Source of the DNA: Merdicola sp963557785
Lineage (GTDB): Bacteria > Bacillota > Clostridia > TANB77 > CAG-508
Reading direction: 5' to 3'
DNA length: 64,000 nt
NCBI GenBank assembly: GCA_963557785.1
Contig: CAUWBF010000007.1
Span: forward strand, 1-64,000
Under the pieces are notes generated by a model. The model had not been told where the DNA came from. It did no database searches and saw only the letters and a program-made list of their open reading frames with translations. The position numbers and the translations under genes are program-made. This document shows positions 59,970-64,000 of the stretch, one piece after another (position 1 is the first letter of the stretch; the number at the start of each line of letters is the position of its first letter).

Positions 59970-60745
59970 TAGAACGGCATATCGTCATCGTTCATTACAG
60001 TAGCAACAAAACTAGCCGCTTTAGCTTTAGCCTCACGCTTGGCAGCAATGGCAGCACGAGCGTCCTCCATAATCTGCTTGATAAGTACATTATATGCACC
60101 AACAAGAACAGGGTCAGCAGGCTGTTCGATACCTACAATATGATATACATATCGGTCATAATCCACAACATTGTAAAGATTGTCTTTACGAGTAAATGGA
60201 TTACGGTCTTGTACACCAGCAGGTACAAACTGGCAAAGAACTTTGACAGCAACACCAGTCAGATACATACTAGCAAAGCCAGCTTCAGCAGCCTCGCCAA
60301 CATAGTTGACAAATCTACCGTAGAACTTGTCTTTGCGCATTACAAGCAGTATCTGATTGAATGGCATCTGAATAGCACCAAGCATACCTATTCGATGTGT
60401 ACCATCAGGCATACTTTGAGCACCTTTAACAGGACTAGCAATAGTAATAAACGCATTGAGATAAGACTTGCCATTACGACCTGTACGTTCTTGACAATCA
60501 ATATTAGTAATGACAGTAGTCATTACATAACTATGACCATCAGTACAGATGCGTCTAACAACATCATCAATGGTTTCCACTTGCGCAGAACTTTGGTTAT
60601 CTGTATCAACTTGTGGAGTCTGTGGAACATCATCAACAATAGGTTGAACAGGTTGGTTAACACTAGTAGTTGGTTCAACTACATTAACACTCTCAGGAGC
60701 AGCAGCACTTTGTGCAGCTTGTGCTAAATCTTTAACGTCTGGCAT
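59969..60745 (-). CDS. SSB-like protein with acidic tip (second)
   Basis: 258 residues from the ATG at 60745 (MPDVKDLAQAAQ); the upstream frame to 60811 is rejected because it would run through the leader. N-terminal 60 residues are Pro/Gln/Val-rich linker; a beta-rich core (about 75-215: SYVMTTVITNIDCQERTGRNGKSYLNAFITI, then FNQILLVMRKDKFYGRFVNYV) fits an OB-type fold; an Ala/Lys helix precedes the end MNDDDMPF, the SSB tip. GC content and C/G-ending codons are well above the genome average, suggesting very high expression. Own promoter-like motif at 60814-60833. Confidence 0.65.
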   Translation of the reverse strand: MPDVKDLAQAAQSAAAPESVNVVEPTTSVNQPVQPIVDDVPQTPQVDTDNQSSAQVETIDDVVRRICTDGHSYVMTTVITNIDCQERTGRNGKSYLNAFITIASPVKGAQSMPDGTHRIGMLGAIQMPFNQILLVMRKDKFYGRFVNYVGEAAEAGFASMYLTGVAVKVLCQFVPAGVQDRNPFTRKDNLYNVVDYDRYVYHIVGIEQPADPVLVGAYNVLIKQIMEDARAAIAAKREAKAKAASFVATVMNDDDMPF

Positions 60746-60813
60746 GACTATTAAGTATTTAATTACGCTAATCAGTAGCATTACTGACAGTTGTTTTCGT
60801 TTCAACTGCAAAG

Positions 60814-60833
60814 TATTTAATGTTGATAATGAG
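60814..60833 (-). promoter_or_regulatory. Promoter-like motif, copy 2
   Basis: TATTTAATGTTGATAATGAG; leftward it continues CTTTG, giving ATACTTTG, close to the Bacteroides -7 element TAnnTTTG. It lies 69 nt before the SSB-like start. Confidence 0.65.
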
Positions 60834-60843
60834 CAACATCATC

Positions 60844-60865
60844 TAGTAGAGATTAATCTCTACTA
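60844..60865. promoter_or_regulatory. Perfect 22-bp palindrome
   Basis: TAGTAGAGATT followed immediately by its exact reverse complement, covering the stop codon of the 51-aa membrane protein and lying 10 bp upstream (leftward sense) of promoter-like motif 2. Fits an operator for a dimeric repressor; a terminator role is less likely as there is no loop or T-run. Confidence 0.6.
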
Positions 60866-61008
60866 AGATAACTAACAATAGCCGATAGTATTCCAAATAC
60901 AACAGCAGTAATCTGTTCATCACTAGTTGGCTCTACTTTCAATGCTAGTATGATAGCTGGCATCATCAGTATGATTGCAACTAACAACAATGGTTTGTTT
61001 GTTTTCAT
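60853..61008 (-). CDS. Small membrane protein (51 aa)
   Basis: ATG at 61006-61008, stop at 60853-60855. MKTNKPLLLVAIILMMPAII, then LALKVEPTSDEQ and a second hydrophobic stretch ITAVVFGILSAIVSYLSRD. Two membrane helices with a short loop. Promoter-like motif 3 is 51 nt upstream. Possibly an early membrane effector; function unknown. Confidence 0.65.
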   Translation of the reverse strand: MKTNKPLLLVAIILMMPAIILALKVEPTSDEQITAVVFGILSAIVSYLSRD

Positions 61009-61058
61009 AATGATTGGTATTAATAGTTAGTAATGTAATGAGATGAATAATCTCAATG

Positions 61059-61078
61059 TATTTAATGTTGATAATGAG
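61059..61078 (-). promoter_or_regulatory. Promoter-like motif, copy 3
   Basis: TATTTAATGTTGATAATGAG; leftward the next bases are CATTG (TACATTG). Each of the three copies precedes a leftward gene start by 50-95 nt. Confidence 0.65.
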
Positions 61079-61191
61079 AGTGAGAACTTTATTTTCTCCT
61101 AGAACTTGACGGGGGTAGTCAAGACGAGTTTAATGACCCACCCCTTATACTCACTAGCCTCACCAAAACACCAATATACACTATTTTCACT

Positions 61192-61347
61192 CTAATTATT
61201 ACCATTACTATTATTTTCACTATCACTCTCATTATAACTTTTCATTTCATTTTCATTATCGTTACCTTTATTACCTTCATCTTCATTATTTCCATTATCT
61301 TCACCCTCATCTTTATAATTATCATCATTTTTATCATCGCATTTAAT
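61192..61347 (-). other. Open acidic extension after the RepL-like stop codon
   Basis: After the TGA of the RepL-like gene the same frame stays open for 51 codons to a TAG at 61192-61194, encoding an Asp/Glu/Asn/Lys-rich tail (starts IKCDDKNDDNYKDEGEDN). The composition is coding-like. Read-through, recent stop mutation, or chance in purine-rich DNA are the options. Confidence 0.4.
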
Positions 61348-62004
61348 TCAGTCCTCACCAATATCTACAACTTCAGTTGCATACAAATCTTTATTCGCAA
61401 TTACAATACCTTTATCGGTATCATTTTTAAATAAAACAAATTTATCAACTATAAGTCTATCTTTATCATCAAAAGTTTTTATTAATTTAGCTTCACTAAT
61501 AATATTAATAAGTTTGTTAACATCACCTCTAAATATATAAATAGGATTAACAACATAAATATTTTGTAAATTAGTTCTTTTAATAATATTTTCATCTTCA
61601 AGATAAGCAATAGCGTTATAATAATCTCTATAATTAGGTTTAACTAAACCATAACCTTTAATTAAATCATGAGAAATATAAATAACATTACTATTAAATT
61701 TAATATTTTCAGCAATATAACCAATAAAAGAAATAATAACAGCATATCTATTTTTTCTTATTATATCCCAAACTCTCATACCAATAGTAACAAAATTACG
61801 TTTAATACCAACTTCTTTACTAAGATGATAACCATTATCAAATTCAGCAACTATACCAGTTCTGGTACTTTTATTATAACTAAAAGGATTAGCAACAACA
61901 AGTCTTTGTTTTTCAAATTCTTCTAAACAATCAGCATTATAACAAACATCATTAACAAGTTTATTATAAACTTTACTAGGTTTAAAATCTTCTTTAAAAG
62001 TCAT
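61348..62004 (-). CDS. RepL-like replication initiation protein
   Basis: 218 residues. The core (about 60-170) follows plasmid RepL/Bacteroidetes initiators: FVTIGMRVWDIIRKNRYAVIISFIGYIAEN, then VIYISHDLIKGYGLVKPNYRDYYNAIAYLEDENIIKRT as the winged helix and IYVVNPIYIFRGD as the wing strand. Its start is 52 nt from a pair of 28-bp direct repeats (62056-62083, 62099-62126) that could be its binding sites. The C-terminus ends VVDIGED with an in-frame open extension beyond the TGA. Probable initiator of phage replication, first gene of the leftward block. Confidence 0.65.
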   Translation of the reverse strand: MTFKEDFKPSKVYNKLVNDVCYNADCLEEFEKQRLVVANPFSYNKSTRTGIVAEFDNGYHLSKEVGIKRNFVTIGMRVWDIIRKNRYAVIISFIGYIAENIKFNSNVIYISHDLIKGYGLVKPNYRDYYNAIAYLEDENIIKRTNLQNIYVVNPIYIFRGDVNKLINIISEAKLIKTFDDKDRLIVDKFVLFKNDTDKGIVIANKDLYATEVVDIGED

Positions 62005-62055
62005 AACAATAATATTATTAAATTCAACATAAAAATATATTACTCTAGGAAATGT

Positions 62056-62126
62056 CGAAATCTATTCCATGTATGGTATAAATATAGCAAATAAATAGCG
62101 AAATCTATTCCATGTATGGTATAAAT
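62056..62126. repeat. Iteron-like direct repeats
   Basis: Two identical 28-bp copies at 62056-62083 and 62099-62126, 43 bp apart (about four helical turns), each starting CGAAATCTATT and containing the dyad CCATGTATGG. They lie immediately upstream of the RepL-like gene, as iterons do for initiator proteins. Confidence 0.75.
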
Positions 62127-62159
62127 TAGTATTTATAACTTATTGATAATCAAGTAATT

Positions 62160-62225
62160 ATAAGTTAGCAATAGTATCTATATAGATATATATTATATAT
62201 AATATTAATATAATCACATTAATAG
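62160..62225. other. AT-rich segment, candidate unwinding element
   Basis: Almost pure A/T with alternating TATATA tracts (62178-62215), next to the iteron-like repeats and between divergent gene blocks. Together with them it resembles a replication origin. Confidence 0.45.
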
Positions 62226-62263
62226 ATTCGCTGTGACCCGCTCCGAGCTTCGCTCTCCGCTCA

Positions 62264-62400
62264 ACTCCCCGTGGAGGATGAATACAATCAGTATCAATCA
62301 TATCAAGTTAATCAATACTATAATTATTATCATTATCTCTATTAATATCATTAATACTAATATGATTAAGTCTAACTCATCCCTATCCTCCACGGGGAGT
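62264..62400. repeat. Dispersed repeat, intergenic inverted pair D (copies 23 and 24)
   Basis: ACTCCCCGTGGAGGATG (62264-62280) faces TATCCTCCACGGGGAGT (62384-62400). The left arm has a GC-rich outer flank (62239-62262, CCGCTCCGAGCTTCGCTCTC). The AT-rich interior of about 100 bp has no gene. Confidence 0.85.
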
Positions 62401-62463
62401 ATGACTTGCATATTTATAATCATATAATCCTCTACGATTGAAATGTTAAAAATAGTTTTTCTC

Positions 62464-62493
62464 TTGGTAGATTCATTCAAACTCTTACATTTG
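62464..62493 (+). promoter_or_regulatory. Bacteroides-type promoter
   Basis: TTGG at 62464-62467 and TACATTTG at 62486-62493 match the Bacteroides -33 (TTG) and -7 (TAnnTTTG) elements with about 19-nt spacing. It is 17 nt before the start of the 46-aa gene and would drive the right-hand rightward genes with host RNA polymerase. Confidence 0.6.
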
Positions 62494-62510
62494 CTAAAAA
62501 CAATTAAGTT

Positions 62511-62651
62511 ATGGGTAAAGATAAAAGTGAAACTAAACCTAAATACACTAGAGAATTTCATAGTGGAGAAAGGAATAAAAAAGAAGTTAAAGTTCCTAGT
62601 AAACTTAAACTTGGAAATATTGGTATTGATAGTATTATTAAAACTAAATAA
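62511..62651 (+). CDS. Small basic protein (46 aa)
   Basis: MGKDKSETKPKYTREFHSGE and a Lys-rich remainder ending IIKTK. ATG at 62511 after a good promoter; the next gene starts 9 nt after its stop. Function unknown. Confidence 0.65.
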   Translation: MGKDKSETKPKYTREFHSGERNKKEVKVPSKLKLGNIGIDSIIKTK

Positions 62652-62660
62652 TTTAGTGTT

Positions 62661-63200
62661 ATGATTAAAGTTGAAAGTAAATTTAAAGATTTTGGTATTC
62701 AAATACCTACTGACATTAGCGAAATAACAAGTGAAGCACTTGACGCTATTCTTAATAATGTAGTTATTGCTAAACATTATTGTGTTGTTGCTCTTTGCCA
62801 AAATGAAAGTTTGTTCGGTGTTATTAATAGTAAAGTAAGTACAGTTGAGGTTATGCCAATTATTGCTAAGATTAGTAAAGAAGATGCTGAACTTATTGGT
62901 ATGAATCAAATGGATAAGATTATTATTGACCGTTCTACTCTTGAACGTGGCTATCATCTTTATCTTAAACATAATGTTCTTAGCCCTCAATTTGTTAATA
63001 AGTATATTACTAATGATACTGAACTAACTCGTTCTATTACTGTTGGTACTTTTGGACAAAATCAAGGATATACAAAAGGACAAAAAGTTTGGTTTGTTGA
63101 ATTTAAAGTTATAGCTATTAATGATTTAAGAGCTGCTATTACTGATAAACATAAAGCTATTAATCCTTTTATTTATCATTCTGCTGAAAAAGCTAATTAG
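62661..63200 (+). CDS. Protein of unknown function, possibly structural
   Basis: 179 residues: FKDFGIQIPTDISEITSEALDAILNNVVIAKHYCVVALCQNE near the N-terminus, then VEVMPIIAKISKEDAELIGMNQMDKIIIDRSTLERG and a C-terminal GYTKGQKVWFVEFKVIAINDLRAAI. Mixed alpha/beta, no catalytic motif. The following gap has a 12-bp stem-loop. Confidence 0.65.
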   Translation: MIKVESKFKDFGIQIPTDISEITSEALDAILNNVVIAKHYCVVALCQNESLFGVINSKVSTVEVMPIIAKISKEDAELIGMNQMDKIIIDRSTLERGYHLYLKHNVLSPQFVNKYITNDTELTRSITVGTFGQNQGYTKGQKVWFVEFKVIAINDLRAAITDKHKAINPFIYHSAEKAN

Positions 63201-63219
63201 CCATTTCGTCTAAATAATC

Positions 63220-63303
63220 GAACTCTTCTTAAAACTACTTATGTATAATTTAAAATTATAGGTACTTGTGTTCTTGTTTATAGTAGTAATCTAAGAAGAG
63301 TTC
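63220..63303 (+). promoter_or_regulatory. Long-arm stem-loop between rightward genes
   Basis: GAACTCTTCTTA (63220-63231) pairs exactly with TAAGAAGAGTTC (63292-63303), with an inner ACTACT/AGTAGT pairing. It ends 15 nt before the next ATG and occupies nearly the whole gap, comparable in layout to the module at 8821-8906. Confidence 0.5.
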
Positions 63304-63317
63304 TTAAACTTTCAATT

Positions 63318-63884
63318 ATGGATTTTAAGACTAATACTAGTTTTAATATTGCTAATACTAGTTCTCATGAAGATTTTGATGATGATTATATTCTTATTTA
63401 TAAAGATATAAATAATATATTAGATGATATTGGATTTCAAGGTGATGATAGAATACTTTGTAAATCTATTATTGAAAGTCTTGAAAAAGAAGCTAGTATT
63501 AATATACGAAAAGATAAATGTGTTGCTATTCCTCATATTGGTACTATTCAAAAGAATTGGTATCGTTCCAAACTTATTAGTCATTATAAAGACTTTAAAG
63601 AAGCTAGAAAAACTATGACTAGAGAAGAGTATAAAGAATATACTGCTAAAGTTATGGAAGAAGAAAAGCAAAAACATTATGAAGAAGAAGAAAAGATTAA
63701 GACTGAACTTAAATTTAAAAAGAAACTTCTTCCTATTTGGATTAAACTAAGTAAAAAACATAGTGCTGCTTATGCTAATCTTTGGCTATATGCTATGGGT
63801 AAACTTGAAATTATTGAATTTGATGAAGAAGTAGAAGAAATATATGAACGGTTTGGAATTGGATTGGATGCTGACCATAGATGA
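63318..63884 (+). CDS. IHF/HU-like protein with C-terminal extension
   Basis: 188 residues. Residues about 35-80 (DDRILCKSIIESLEKEASINIRKDKCVAIPHIGTIQKN) follow the HU/IHF pattern of a helix, then xxVxIPxIGTxxxN strand, as in the IHF homologues known in Crassvirales. The rest is a long charged helix (KDFKEARKTMTREEYKEYTAKVMEEE) and a C-terminal helical part. It may shape phage DNA. Its end overlaps the next gene by 17 nt. Confidence 0.5.
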   Translation: MDFKTNTSFNIANTSSHEDFDDDYILIYKDINNILDDIGFQGDDRILCKSIIESLEKEASINIRKDKCVAIPHIGTIQKNWYRSKLISHYKDFKEARKTMTREEYKEYTAKVMEEEKQKHYEEEEKIKTELKFKKKLLPIWIKLSKKHSAAYANLWLYAMGKLEIIEFDEEVEEIYERFGIGLDADHR

Positions 63885-64000
63885 AACTGGTATGCCAAAA
63901 GCTCCTACACTTAAACAACTTCTTGATAGAGATGTTAGTCTTCTTTATACTAGAGATAAATCTCCTAATAAAGAGATGTATGTTAAAGAAGTTGGAGTTA
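63868..64000 (+). CDS. Start of a further rightward gene (cut by window end)
   Basis: ATG at 63868, overlapping the previous stop: MLTIDETGMPKAPTLKQLLD, then RDVSLLYTRDKSPNKEMYVKEVGV to the window end; a second Met at 63895 is an alternative start. The LKQLLDRDVSLLYTRDKSPN segment resembles a conserved crAss-like protein next to the IHF homologue, of unknown function. Confidence 0.6.
   Translation, partial: MLTIDETGMPKAPTLKQLLDRDVSLLYTRDKSPNKEMYVKEVGV

Noticed and set aside
62298..62990. 230-codon leftward ORF
   Set aside because: Antisense of two convincing rightward genes with a promoter; Asn/Phe/Ser-rich as typical for shadow frames in this genome.
1..64000. CRISPR array
   Set aside because: The dispersed repeats are neither evenly spaced nor in one orientation, and no cas gene is present.
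1..64000. Genome-wide TAG or TGA recoding, known in some crAss-like phages
   Set aside because: Genes read at full length with the standard code, and TAA, TAG and TGA all end genes in tight overlaps; only one local read-through candidate was found.

Overview
This 64 kb window is part of the genome of a crAss-like phage (order Crassvirales), very probably infecting a Bacteroidales host. The reasons are the block organisation (a rightward virion block, a leftward replication block, then rightward genes again), strongly AT-rich DNA with T/A-ending codons, weak AT-rich translation starts typical of Bacteroidetes, a giant virion protein with the DFDVD catalytic loop of crAss-like phage RNA polymerases, and the consecutive ring/muzzle/cargo-type virion genes.

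Layout. 1-654 is the 3' part of a diversity-generating-retroelement type reverse transcriptase. 661-8820 holds a coiled-coil protein, three tail ring-like proteins, a 1503-residue muzzle-like protein and a glycine-rich virion protein. 8941-32671 encodes very large proteins thought to be packaged with the DNA: a 982-aa protein, an 857-aa cargo-like protein, a 1957-aa protein with an HExxH metallopeptidase motif, and a 4070-aa virion RNA polymerase. A bidirectional terminator at 32697-32735 separates this from the leftward block (32742-62004): a winged-helix protein, three thioredoxin-like proteins, dUTPase, DUF932, Gp157, ThyX, a dNMP kinase, DNA ligase, primase, two SSB-like proteins, a RecT-like annealing protein, a helicase-like protein, family B DNA polymerase, uracil-DNA glycosylase, a Dda/RecD-like helicase, many small proteins, and a RepL-like initiator. 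Beyond an intergenic region with iteron-like repeats and AT-rich DNA (62005-62510, a candidate origin/divergent control region), rightward genes resume, including an IHF-like protein.

How the genes fit together (inference): the virion polymerase would enter with the DNA and transcribe early genes; RepL, primase, ligase, PolB, helicases, RecT and SSB proteins form a nearly self-sufficient replication/recombination set, supported by dUTPase, ThyX and dNMP kinase for dTTP and by the glycosylase for uracil removal.

The most unusual feature is a dispersed GC-rich repeat, core CATCCTCYACGGGGRGT, with 24 recognisable copies in both orientations. Fifteen sit in frame inside large genes (PolB, ligase, primase, helicase, virion RNAP, structural genes), read as PSSTGG, PPVEDG, ILYGGST or TPRGG; nine are intergenic, eight of them as four inverted pairs. 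This looks like a miniature mobile or self-spreading element that tolerates coding sequence. Other candidates for undescribed biology are three hairpins with an identical 12-nt loop but different, complementary stems (56577-56891), a four-copy stem-loop module sharing a nearly invariant core upstream of transcription units, and a three-copy promoter-like motif near the initiator gene.
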